A stretch of 64,000 nucleotides of DNA from the NCBI RefSeq assembly GCF_000424465.1, contig NZ_AUJY01000001.1, positions 413,588 through 477,587 on the forward strand, written 5' to 3'. The notes beneath the pieces are model-generated. The model ran no database searches. It had not been told where the DNA came from and worked only from the letters and a program-made list of their open reading frames with translations. Made by a program: the position numbers and the translations under genes. Of this stretch, positions 16,103-24,135 are shown in pieces. Position 1 is the stretch's first letter, and every line of letters begins with the position of its first letter. The stretch is from Butyrivibrio hungatei NK4A153 (GTDB lineage Bacteria; Bacillota; Clostridia; Lachnospirales; Lachnospiraceae).

Positions 16103-17521
16103 TTATCTCGTTTCTAAAGGAAATTTGAAGTATCTAACTGCATTGTTATATGAAATATCAGCGGCAATCTGTCCGAGTGTATCGATGCACTCTGCAGGAT
16201 ATTCGCCGTTTTCAACAAGTGATCCAAGGAAGTTGCAAAGGATTCTGCGGAAGTACTCGTGTCTTGTGTAAGAAGTAAAGCTTCTTGAATCTGTGAGCAT
16301 TCCTACGAAACCTGAAAGGTTACTTGATTCTGCAACTGCCTTTAAGTGCTGTTCCATGCCGAGCTTAGTATCATTGAACCACCATGCGCTTCCCTGCTGG
16401 ATTTTAGCAACTGTAGGAGCCTGGTTGAAGCAGTTAAGCATAGTGTTGATGATCATAAGATCGTTGGGGTTAAGGCTGTAAATGATCGTCTTGGGAAGAG
16501 CATCCTTTGAATTAAGTGCATCAAGGAAGTCTGCAAGTTCGCCCATAGGATAGTAAGCATCGATAGCATCAAATCCTGTATCGGGTCCGATCTTATTAAA
16601 CATAGCGGTGTTGTTGTCACGCTTGCATCCGAAGTGGAGCTGGATAACCCAATCTCTCTTAGCACATTCCTCACCCTCAAAGAGCATGAATGCTGTCTGG
16701 TACTGAAGGTACTCTTCGTAAGAAACTTCTCCGCCGTTCATCTTCTTGGCGAAGATCTCCTCAATCTTTTCTTCAGAAACAGGCTTGTACATAACGTACT
16801 CAAGAGCGAAGTCTGCAACATTGCATCCCTTCTGCTCGAAGTAATCGTGTCTAACCTTAAGAGCTTCTTTCAAGGCCTTGAATGAATCAATCTTAACGCC
16901 GCTTACTTCAGATAACTGATTGATATATGAAGCAAATTCGGGCTTGATGATGTTCTTAGCCTTGTCGGGACGCCAAGCGGGAAGAACCTTAACATCGAAT
17001 GTCTCGTCATTCTTTATCATATCATGCCATTCAAGAGTATCAACCGGATCGTCTGTTGTACAGATGAGTGTTACGTCTGACATCTTGATGAGCTTTCTTG
17101 CGCCCATGTCAGGAGCCTGAAGAACCTTGTTGCAGATATCGTAAACTTCCTCGGCTGTGCTCTCGTTGAGAACTCCGTCATATCCAAAGTACTTCTTAAG
17201 CTCAAGGTGTGCCCAGTGGAAGATGGGGTGTCCAACAGCTTTTCCGAGGCATTTTGCAAATGCAAGGAATTTTTCTTTGTCGGAAGCATCTCCTGTGATA
17301 TATTTTTCTTCGATACCGAAAGATCTCATGAGACGCCATTTATAATGATCTCCGCCGAGCCAAACCTGAGTGATGTTGTCGAAATGCTTATCTTCGGCAA
17401 TCTCTCTGGGATTGATGTGGCAGTGATAGTCAAGTACGGGCACTTTCGCAGCGTAGTCGTGATAAAGTGTCTTAGCGGTTTCACTCTGTAAGAGGAAATC
17501 TTTGTCCATGAATTTTTTCAT
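16103..17521 (-). CDS. uxaC: glucuronate isomerase UxaC
   Basis: A 472-residue uronate isomerase that converts D-glucuronate to D-fructuronate and D-galacturonate to D-tagaturonate, the entry step of pectin and glucuronoxylan sugar breakdown. Family motifs are VPVLDYHCHINPREIAEDK near the N-terminus (metal-binding His pair), KWRLMRSFGIEE, GHPIFHWAHLELKKYFG, VIQLHFGCKRDNN, and near the C-terminus GMLTDSRSFTSYTRHEYFRRILCN. Full length. It is read divergently from uxaA, with a promoter and operator between them, and is followed by its likely regulator. ATG is preceded by CGGAGGGTATTTA. Confidence 0.97.
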   Translation of the reverse strand: MKKFMDKDFLLQSETAKTLYHDYAAKVPVLDYHCHINPREIAEDKHFDNITQVWLGGDHYKWRLMRSFGIEEKYITGDASDKEKFLAFAKCLGKAVGHPIFHWAHLELKKYFGYDGVLNESTAEEVYDICNKVLQAPDMGARKLIKMSDVTLICTTDDPVDTLEWHDMIKNDETFDVKVLPAWRPDKAKNIIKPEFASYINQLSEVSGVKIDSFKALKEALKVRHDYFEQKGCNVADFALEYVMYKPVSEEKIEEIFAKKMNGGEVSYEEYLQYQTAFMLFEGEECAKRDWVIQLHFGCKRDNNTAMFNKIGPDTGFDAIDAYYPMGELADFLDALNSKDALPKTIIYSLNPNDLMIINTMLNCFNQAPTVAKIQQGSAWWFNDTKLGMEQHLKAVAESSNLSGFVGMLTDSRSFTSYTRHEYFRRILCNFLGSLVENGEYPAECIDTLGQIAADISYNNAVRYFKFPLETR

Positions 17522-17565
17522 TAAATACCCTCCGTTTATAAACGTAATTTTTTATTCTTTAAATA

Positions 17566-17579
17566 TGTAAGCCTTTTCA
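17566..17579. promoter_or_regulatory. LacI/cre-type operator at the uxaC start region
   Basis: TGTAAGCCTTTTCA fits the LacI-family/cre pattern TGNNANCGNTNNCA with one central change. It lies 15 bases past the uxaC -10 box, over the likely start site. It could be bound by the local LacI protein or by CcpA. Confidence 0.6.
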
Positions 17580-17593
17580 TATTTTTCAAAAGT

Positions 17594-17622
17594 ATTATAC
17601 AAGAGCCATATATTAAATACAA
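17594..17622 (-). promoter_or_regulatory. promoter of uxaC-lacI
   Basis: On the minus strand TTGTAT, a 17-base spacer and a perfect TATAAT. The operator at 17566-17579 lies just downstream, suited to repression. Confidence 0.75.
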
Positions 17623-17635
17623 TAGAAAAAATTCG

Positions 17636-17664
17636 TTGACGAGTGGTCATATTGAATATATGAT
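17636..17664 (+). promoter_or_regulatory. promoter of uxaA
   Basis: TTGACG, a 17-base spacer and TATGAT. The perfect operator at 17670 begins six bases after the -10 box. Confidence 0.8.
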
Positions 17665-17669
17665 GAGTT

Positions 17670-17683
17670 TGTAAATGCTTACA
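17670..17683. promoter_or_regulatory. LacI-type operator at the uxaA start region
   Basis: TGTAAATGCTTACA is a perfect inverted repeat (TGTAA-N4-TTACA), close to the LacI-family consensus. It covers the predicted transcription start of uxaA. Confidence 0.75.
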
Positions 17684-17711
17684 TTAGGATGAGGGTAAAA
17701 AGAGGTAGCAA

Positions 17712-19214
17712 ATGAATAAATTTCTTAAAATCAATGAGAAGGACAATGTTGTTGTTTGTCTTGAGCCTGTAAAGGCGGGGGATGAGATCGTGCTTTCCGA
17801 CGGATCTGTAATCAAGGCAAGAGAAGACATTCCTTCGGGACACAAGATGTCCGTCAAAGCTATTGGACACGATCAGGAAGTTGTCAAATACGGTTTTCCG
17901 ATAGGTTGTGTCACGGAGAATATTGAGCCCGGAACATGGATCCATACACATAATACAAGGACTAAGCTTAACGGTATTCTTCAATATGAGTATATGCCGG
18001 ACGCTGAGGATATATCCGAGAAGCTCAAGATGATGGGGAAAGAAAAGAGCTTTTTTCACGGATATGTAAGAGACGACGGAAGAGTCGGAATCAGAAACGA
18101 AATATGGATAATCCCTACAGTTGGTTGCGTAAATAACATTGCGACGGCTCTGGCAAAAGAGGGAAATCATATGATAAAGGGAAGCATCGACGAAGTTGTT
18201 GCTTTCACGCATAATTACGGCTGTTCGCAGACGGGTGACGATCAGGAGTATACAAGGACTATCTTGTCAGATCTTATAAGACACCCCAACGCAGGAGGTG
18301 TGCTTGTAGTAGGCCTTGGCTGTGAGAACAGCAATATAGATGTATTAAAACCTTATCTCGGTGATTTTGACGAGAACAGGATCAAGTTTCTTGTTTGTCA
18401 GGAATCGGATGATGAGATGGAAGACGGTATCAGGCTTTTGCAGGAAATAATCGATGCGACAGCCGGAGACAGAAGAGAGAAAGTCAGCGCGTCAAAGCTT
18501 GTTATCGGGCTTAAGTGCGGTGGAAGTGACGGATTTTCGGGAATTACGGCAAATCCTCTTGTCGGACGAATCTCCGATATGATAATTAAACGCGGCGGTA
18601 CATCGATCCTTACCGAAGTACCCGAGATGTTCGGGGCGGAGACGCTCCTTATGAACAGATGCAAGGATAAAAATACTTTTCATGATACCGTTGATATGAT
18701 AAATAATTTCAAAGAGTATTTTACCAAGCTCGGAGAGCCAATATATGAGAATCCATCGCCCGGAAATAAGGCAGGCGGAATTACGACGCTCGAGGATAAA
18801 TCACTTGGATGTACCCAGAAATCAGGAAGTTTTCCTGTTATGAACGTTCTTGACTACGGTGAGACCACCGATACTACAGGGCTTAACCTTCTTTGTGCAC
18901 CCGGAAACGATCTTTGCGCAGCTACGGCACTTGCAGCATCGGGCGCTCAGATAGTTCTTTTTACAACAGGAAGAGGAACTCCGTTTGCATGCCCTGTACC
19001 TACGCTTAAGATCTCAAGTAACAACAGAATCCGTGACAAGAAGAATAACTGGATAGATTTTTCTGCGGGAGATGTTATTGAGGGAAAGAGCTTTGACCAG
19101 CTTGCCGAGGAGCTCTTTGATATGATACTCAATGCGGCATCCGGCGAGAAACTTAAGAGTGAAATAGCCGGCTTCCACGATATGGCAATATGGAAGCGCG
19201 GCGTTACATTGTAA
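17712..19214 (+). CDS. uxaA: altronate dehydratase UxaA
   Basis: A 500-residue hydro-lyase that converts D-altronate to 2-keto-3-deoxygluconate in the galacturonate branch. The N-terminal SAF domain (about 1-95) is fused to the large catalytic part, which begins FHGYVRDDGRVGIRNEIWIIPTVGCVN. Other family motifs are HNYGCSQTGDD, NAGGVLVVGLGCENSN, GLKCGGSDGFSGITANPLVG and TTGRGTPFACPVPTLKISSN; conserved Cys residues in these bind iron. Full length, single fused polypeptide as in most bacteria. Its promoter carries a LacI operator. The reductase that supplies altronate is not in the window. It converges on the next gene with a 9-base gap. Confidence 0.95.
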   Translation: MNKFLKINEKDNVVVCLEPVKAGDEIVLSDGSVIKAREDIPSGHKMSVKAIGHDQEVVKYGFPIGCVTENIEPGTWIHTHNTRTKLNGILQYEYMPDAEDISEKLKMMGKEKSFFHGYVRDDGRVGIRNEIWIIPTVGCVNNIATALAKEGNHMIKGSIDEVVAFTHNYGCSQTGDDQEYTRTILSDLIRHPNAGGVLVVGLGCENSNIDVLKPYLGDFDENRIKFLVCQESDDEMEDGIRLLQEIIDATAGDRREKVSASKLVIGLKCGGSDGFSGITANPLVGRISDMIIKRGGTSILTEVPEMFGAETLLMNRCKDKNTFHDTVDMINNFKEYFTKLGEPIYENPSPGNKAGGITTLEDKSLGCTQKSGSFPVMNVLDYGETTDTTGLNLLCAPGNDLCAATALAASGAQIVLFTTGRGTPFACPVPTLKISSNNRIRDKKNNWIDFSAGDVIEGKSFDQLAEELFDMILNAASGEKLKSEIAGFHDMAIWKRGVTL

Positions 19215-19223
19215 TTACTGTAT

Positions 19224-21335
19224 TTATTTGGCAAGATATTCGATTTGGTCTGTGAGTTCATGAGGAACTTCCAGACCTTCTTTTTTTAGCCTGAATTCAA
19301 GGTTCTGAAGAGGCTTTGAGACATTGGCGTTGTGCGCTGTGTAATGGTTTATGAGCTCCTTGTACTGCGGATTGTCATAAACCGCTTCGCGATATTGTTT
19401 TGAAAAAGGACATGAGTTAAACAAAATCTCTCTTGCGACCTTGTTTAGTCTCAGTGACCCTGTAGCCTCATATTTCAGGTATGCGAGGTAGTCGCTTATG
19501 AAAATGCTCTTGTAATTATTGTTATATTTCTTTAGATCAAGGCGAAGCTTATCTTTTTGTTCGGAAGAAAGAGTCTGGTTTTTCTTAAAGAACTGAAGAT
19601 AGTCGCAGTACATGGAAGTTAACGACGGGTCTGTGACATCGTTCCAGTGTACGCCTTGTTCCGTCTTGCACATTTCCCATCTGAACTCGCCAAGGAGCTT
19701 GATCATGCAGTCTTCGGTGTTTTCGAGGTTGAATATGGAGATGAGCATTCTGGCCTTTGTGTTTCTCTTTTTACCCTCGATTTCCTGCCACAAAGTGGCT
19801 CTGGTTCCTGCGTTTGGCATAAGTATGATATAGGGCTCGACTTCTTCTGCGTAATAAACCTGCGTGATCCCGATGTCGGTGTTGGAATACACGGCCTGCC
19901 TGCAGAATACACCAAAGTCGATGCTTTTAATCTTGGAGATGTGCTCCTTGATTTTAGACGAAGTCATATATGCGAGATTGAGCGGCTTTAGCACATTCAT
20001 TGAATCGAACACGGGAACGAATACGGAAATCCTGCCGAACGTCATCCTGTTTCCGAGTGAAAAGAGATTGTTAATCTCGAAATCAAGTCGGCTATCCGGA
20101 TTGTTTATCATGGCGTCGATCTGTTCCTGTTTAAGAACTCCCGTGGCCTTTTGCTCGCGAAGATATGTTTCCCAGTCCTGGTCAAATTCGTTTCTTGAAG
20201 GATTAGCCTGGAGTTTGTAGACTTTTTTGAGCCATTCCGATAGAAGAAGAATATTGCCTTCGGGATCGGGAACGTAGGATCTTGCGATGTTACAGAGGAT
20301 GGAAGTGTTCTTTTCGCCGGCGAGTTCTTCATCGACAAAGCCAAACATTAGTAACATCCTGACCTCTATCGGTATGTCTTTGTCTGACAGGCTCTTTAAG
20401 AAGACTTTCTTGTATATTTTATAAAAAGACGATGAGATGTTCTTTCTAAGAAGACGCGCTTCGTCAGCTGTGTCATAGCGGGTTTCGCTTGCTTTAAATG
20501 CAGCAATCTCATCCTGAAATTTGGCGGAAAGTTCAGAATCTACGCCTGAGTATGTGAGAATAACGGCAAGAGCGTTGGTGATTACAGGCTCGTTTTCATT
20601 TCCTTCCGCAGTCTTTTCGTTGTTTTCAATCTTTGCGTGTATCATTTTTAAGGTAGTGGTGAAATCTGCGGTATTTCTGCCAAGCTGCTTTTTGTACGCG
20701 GTGAGGAACTTGGTTGAAACGGAAATGAGTTTCTGGTTCTTTTCCGCGATCATGATCGTTCCGATAGCTATGTCCTGGCTTAGTGCGTAATAGGACTTTC
20801 CCAGAGCCGCTTCGTGTTCCTTAAGACTCTTGTAATAGCCGTATTCCCAACTTGAAAGCATATTATTTTTTACGGGAGGAACTATGAGATCGAGCATCTC
20901 GAATTTTGTCGGGACTTCGCCTGCCCTTATGCAAAGTTCGGGATAGTCTGCGTAGTCTGATTTTATTTTTTTGAATTCAAAAAGAGCCGATTCGAAAAGT
21001 CTTTCGTATTCTGAAAATAGTTCGTGAGTTATAAAAACGGATTGCGAGGCGAGAACCGATGTGATTTTTTCGTTGCATTTAAGCATTGCGAGAATATCAT
21101 CTGTGCCTTCGTAAGGATAAGTGTAGACGGAAGCGTCTTCCAGGGCTTCGTATGTGTATTGGTATTCTTTTGAAGGGGATTCAACAAGACCGATGATTCC
21201 TCCAACATTTATTACAAATGAAGTGAATTGATCGGTTGCCCTGATTTTTCCTTTTACAAGAATTTCTAAAGTACCTACAGTATCGGACATCGCTTTGTGC
21301 ACGATCTGTCCTTTGGTTAATGTAACAAGTCCCAT
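19224..21335 (-). CDS. large unknown protein with N-terminal cyclic-nucleotide-binding-like domain
   Basis: A 703-residue cytosolic protein. The start at 21335 is chosen because GAGGAG lies eight bases before it. Residues about 1-105 look like a CRP-type cyclic-nucleotide-binding beta-roll (GQIVHKAMSDTVGTLEILVKGKIRATD, then a VGGIIGLVE turn and a YEALEDASVYTYPYEG strand pair). The arginine/glutamate phosphate-binding cassette is not clear, so ligand binding is doubtful. The remainder is mostly helical without a DNA-binding helix-turn-helix or transmembrane span. A late segment (about 480-620) resembles no family I know. It looks lineage-specific. Genes on both sides are unrelated and it is monocistronic. 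Confidence 0.6.
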   Translation of the reverse strand: MGLVTLTKGQIVHKAMSDTVGTLEILVKGKIRATDQFTSFVINVGGIIGLVESPSKEYQYTYEALEDASVYTYPYEGTDDILAMLKCNEKITSVLASQSVFITHELFSEYERLFESALFEFKKIKSDYADYPELCIRAGEVPTKFEMLDLIVPPVKNNMLSSWEYGYYKSLKEHEAALGKSYYALSQDIAIGTIMIAEKNQKLISVSTKFLTAYKKQLGRNTADFTTTLKMIHAKIENNEKTAEGNENEPVITNALAVILTYSGVDSELSAKFQDEIAAFKASETRYDTADEARLLRKNISSSFYKIYKKVFLKSLSDKDIPIEVRMLLMFGFVDEELAGEKNTSILCNIARSYVPDPEGNILLLSEWLKKVYKLQANPSRNEFDQDWETYLREQKATGVLKQEQIDAMINNPDSRLDFEINNLFSLGNRMTFGRISVFVPVFDSMNVLKPLNLAYMTSSKIKEHISKIKSIDFGVFCRQAVYSNTDIGITQVYYAEEVEPYIILMPNAGTRATLWQEIEGKKRNTKARMLISIFNLENTEDCMIKLLGEFRWEMCKTEQGVHWNDVTDPSLTSMYCDYLQFFKKNQTLSSEQKDKLRLDLKKYNNNYKSIFISDYLAYLKYEATGSLRLNKVAREILFNSCPFSKQYREAVYDNPQYKELINHYTAHNANVSKPLQNLEFRLKKEGLEVPHELTDQIEYLAK

Positions 21336-21426
21336 TAAAAATCTCCTCAAAGCCGGTCTGAAAAATATTTTTAAAGAAAAGCATGAAAAACACTAAAACT
21401 ATATAACTATGAAATTCTACATGTAT

Positions 21427-21455
21427 ATGTTAGCACGATAAAATAGCATCTGCAA
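21427..21455 (-). promoter_or_regulatory. candidate promoter of the cNMP-domain gene
   Basis: On the minus strand TTGCAG, 17 bases, TAACAT, followed by a 90-base leader to the ATG at 21335. Both boxes deviate from consensus. Confidence 0.4.
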
Positions 21456-21485
21456 TCCGAAAAACGCCGTTTTTAGGCTTTTCCC

Positions 21486-22748
21486 CTAGAGTATGATCGG
21501 CGGAAGGCTGAATTCACTGACATTTTTCTGACCGCATAAAAGATTATATACCTTTGATGCTGCAAGAGTTTCGCTTAGAAGCTGCATGGACAGGGAATCA
21601 AGAATCTTCCCGGCATCTTTTAGTCTGTTGATCACGGGGATATCTGAGTTTTCGCCTATCTTAGCCAGTAAGGGAAAAGAACTCTTTTTTTGCCCGAGGA
21701 TCCTGATAAATGAGGTGAAGCCGTCATCCTTGTATTTCTGCATGTTGCCGGTTTTGACATCAAGAAGAATGTGCATAAGGCATCTGCTTATGCGCGTGTA
21801 GGAGAGGTCTTTTGACTTAAGGATGTTGCAGAATCCGTCAAAAGTCTCGTATTTATCTATGGTTTTATTTATCTTGTTTGAAAGGCTTTCGTTTATATCA
21901 AGGAAAGCCGTGAAATCGCCCTTGTTCTGCATGAGTTTGTAATAAAGAAGGCTATCGAGGATGTCTTCCTTTACATATTCTCCGCGGACAAGTTTATCGT
22001 TTAGTAAGTTAAAAGATGTTTCGGGCATGGCATTTTTTACAGAGCCCTCTAGAGTGAGCCTGCCGTCTGTATCTTTTGTGATGCTGTTTCTTATAGCTGT
22101 GGCGGAAGAGTATTCGGTGATATCTGTTGAATGGTAGTTTTCACCGATTCTTTTTATCATTACCGGTGTGATGCGGCTGTTTGTTCTTCTTAATGCGCGC
22201 AGATACTCGGTTGCAAGAATGCTGTTTGGTAATGTAAGCGCTTTTTTGACATCAGTTTTCTTGTCACATTCACATATTGATGAATTGATCGTGCAAAGCT
22301 CGGAAAATACTGCACTTTCACGGGAAGCGGCGTAGCTTTTTCCACTTTTTATATTTTCTTTTATATTGCGTTTGAATGAATCTGATTCTTCGTTCAAAAT
22401 GCCTGCAATATTGAACAATAAATCTATGTTTTCCGATTCATTTCCAAAGCACAGATAATCCACGGAATTTAATTTGTTTAAAAGGAAAACGGCGCCAGAT
22501 GCAAAGTATTCGGCACTTCCCAAAGCGTAGTAGGACGGAAGTTCCAAAACAAGGTCAGCGCCTGAATCAAGGGCAGATTTGGCTCTTGTGAATTTGTCTG
22601 TTATTGCGGGTGCTCCGCGCTGCACAAAATCACCGCTCATAACTACTATACAGTAGTCTGCACCGGTTCTTTTTTTGCTCTCTTCGATGAGATATTTATG
22701 GCCGTTATGGAACGGATTAAACTCAGCAATGATTCCTACAGTTTTCAT
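21486..22748 (-). CDS. tmcAL: tRNA(Met) cytidine acetate ligase TmcAL (YlbM family)
   Basis: A 420-residue HIGH-motif nucleotidyltransferase. In Bacillus this family acetylates the wobble cytidine C34 of elongator tRNA-Met using acetate and ATP. The N-terminal domain shows VGIIAEFNPFHNGHKYLIEESKK, VVMSGDFVQRGAPAITDKFTRA, LVLELPSYYALGSAEYFASGAV and LCFGNESE, all family hallmarks. It is divergent from ackA, the usual neighbour in Clostridia; acetate supply and use being adjacent is suggestive only. Downstream on the minus strand, near 21460-21480, AAAAACGGCGTTTTT is a weak terminator candidate. Confidence 0.92.
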   Translation of the reverse strand: MKTVGIIAEFNPFHNGHKYLIEESKKRTGADYCIVVMSGDFVQRGAPAITDKFTRAKSALDSGADLVLELPSYYALGSAEYFASGAVFLLNKLNSVDYLCFGNESENIDLLFNIAGILNEESDSFKRNIKENIKSGKSYAASRESAVFSELCTINSSICECDKKTDVKKALTLPNSILATEYLRALRRTNSRITPVMIKRIGENYHSTDITEYSSATAIRNSITKDTDGRLTLEGSVKNAMPETSFNLLNDKLVRGEYVKEDILDSLLYYKLMQNKGDFTAFLDINESLSNKINKTIDKYETFDGFCNILKSKDLSYTRISRCLMHILLDVKTGNMQKYKDDGFTSFIRILGQKKSSFPLLAKIGENSDIPVINRLKDAGKILDSLSMQLLSETLAASKVYNLLCGQKNVSEFSLPPIIL

Positions 22749-22797
22749 CTTGGTGTAAACGCTTTCAAAAATTCAAAAATTTTGTACACTTTTTCTA

Positions 22798-22826
22798 TTG
22801 TTATGAAATAGTATTATAAGTATCAT
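22798..22826 (+). promoter_or_regulatory. candidate ackA promoter
   Basis: TTGTTA, 17 bases, TATCAT, about 38 bases before the ATG. Other AT-rich hexamers nearby are possible. Confidence 0.4.
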
Positions 22827-22863
22827 GATATATTATATTACATTTGAAAAGAGGCAATTTGAT

Positions 22864-24057
22864 ATGAAAATTTTAGTTATTAACTGTGGAAGCTCTTCAC
22901 TTAAATTTCAGCTTATCGATTCAGAGAGCGAGCAGGTTATCTGCAAAGGTCTCTGCGAGAGAATCGGTATTGACGGAAGCAGAATAGTATACACTCCCGA
23001 AGGAAAGAATAAGATTACTGTTGAAACTCCGATGCCCGATCACAACAAGGCTATCGAGCTTGTGATCGAAGCACTTACAAACAAGGAGAACGGTGTTGTT
23101 TCTCTTGATGAGATCGGAGCCGTAGGACATCGTATCGTTCACGGTGGTGAGAAGTTTACAAAGTCTGTTGTTATAAATGACGAAGTAATCAAGGCTATTG
23201 AGGATGTAAGCGATCTTGCTCCTTTGCACAATCCTGCAAACCTTATCGGAATCAAAGCTTGCCAGAAGGCAATGCCAGGCGTACCTATGGTTGCCGTATT
23301 TGATACAGCTTTCCATCAGACAATGCCTGAGAACGCTTACCTTTACGGACTTCATTATTCATATTACGAGAAGTACGGAATCAGAAGATACGGTTTCCAC
23401 GGAACAAGCCATTCTTACGTAAGTAAGAGAGCTGCCGAGATCCTCGGTAAGGACATCAAGGACCTTAAGCTTATCGTTTGTCACCTTGGAAACGGTGCAT
23501 CGGTATCTGCTGTAAAGGGCGGCAAGTGCATCGATACTTCAATGGGACTTACACCTCTTGAAGGACTTATCATGGGAACAAGAACAGGTGACATTGATCC
23601 ATCTGTCGTAGAATTTATTATGAAAAAAGAGAATCTTTCCGTTGCGGAAGTAAACAATATTCTCAACAAGAAGTCCGGTGTATTCGGCCTCTCAAATGAG
23701 CTCTCATCTGACTTCAGAGATCTAGAGGACGGATACTTAAACGGAAATGAAGGCGCTAAACGTGCAGTTGACACATTCGCCTATAGAGTTGTAAAATACA
23801 TTGGCGCTTATACTGCAGCTATGGGCGGAGTTGATGCAATCTGTTTTACAGCCGGTGTGGGCGAGAATAGTGGCTTTACTCGTAAAATCATAATTGACGG
23901 CCTCGGATTTATCGGCGCATCATTAAATGAAGAGGCTAATACTGTACGTGGTAAGGAAGAGATTATTTCTAATCCTGATAGCAAGGTAACACTTATGGTT
24001 GTTCCTACAAATGAAGAGCTTGCGATCGCTCGCGACACATACGCTCTTTGCAAATGA
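22864..24057 (+). CDS. ackA: acetate kinase
   Basis: A 397-residue cytosolic kinase converting acetyl phosphate and ADP to acetate and ATP, a main energy step of fermentation. Motifs are MKILVINCGSSSLKFQL at the N-terminus, GHRIVHGGEKF, FDTAFHQTMP, RRYGFHGTSHSYV, CHLGNGASVSAVKGGKCIDTSMG, GTRTGDIDP and FTAGVGENS. ATG at 22864 follows AAAAGAGGCAATTTGAT; an earlier in-frame ATG at 22825 has no ribosome site. No phosphotransacetylase gene is adjacent. A strong terminator follows, so it is monocistronic. Confidence 0.97.
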   Translation: MKILVINCGSSSLKFQLIDSESEQVICKGLCERIGIDGSRIVYTPEGKNKITVETPMPDHNKAIELVIEALTNKENGVVSLDEIGAVGHRIVHGGEKFTKSVVINDEVIKAIEDVSDLAPLHNPANLIGIKACQKAMPGVPMVAVFDTAFHQTMPENAYLYGLHYSYYEKYGIRRYGFHGTSHSYVSKRAAEILGKDIKDLKLIVCHLGNGASVSAVKGGKCIDTSMGLTPLEGLIMGTRTGDIDPSVVEFIMKKENLSVAEVNNILNKKSGVFGLSNELSSDFRDLEDGYLNGNEGAKRAVDTFAYRVVKYIGAYTAAMGGVDAICFTAGVGENSGFTRKIIIDGLGFIGASLNEEANTVRGKEEIISNPDSKVTLMVVPTNEELAIARDTYALCK

Positions 24058-24062
24058 CTTTT

Positions 24063-24088
24063 AAAGCCGGCTTTTTAGTCGGCTTTTT
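24063..24088 (+). terminator. terminator of ackA
   Basis: AAAGCCG and CGGCTTT pair around a 10-base loop, followed by TTCTGTTTTTTT. Confidence 0.8.
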
Positions 24089-24135
24089 CTGTTTTTTTAT
24101 ACTTGGCGCTGCGATCGATTTTATGGAGAGAGGTT

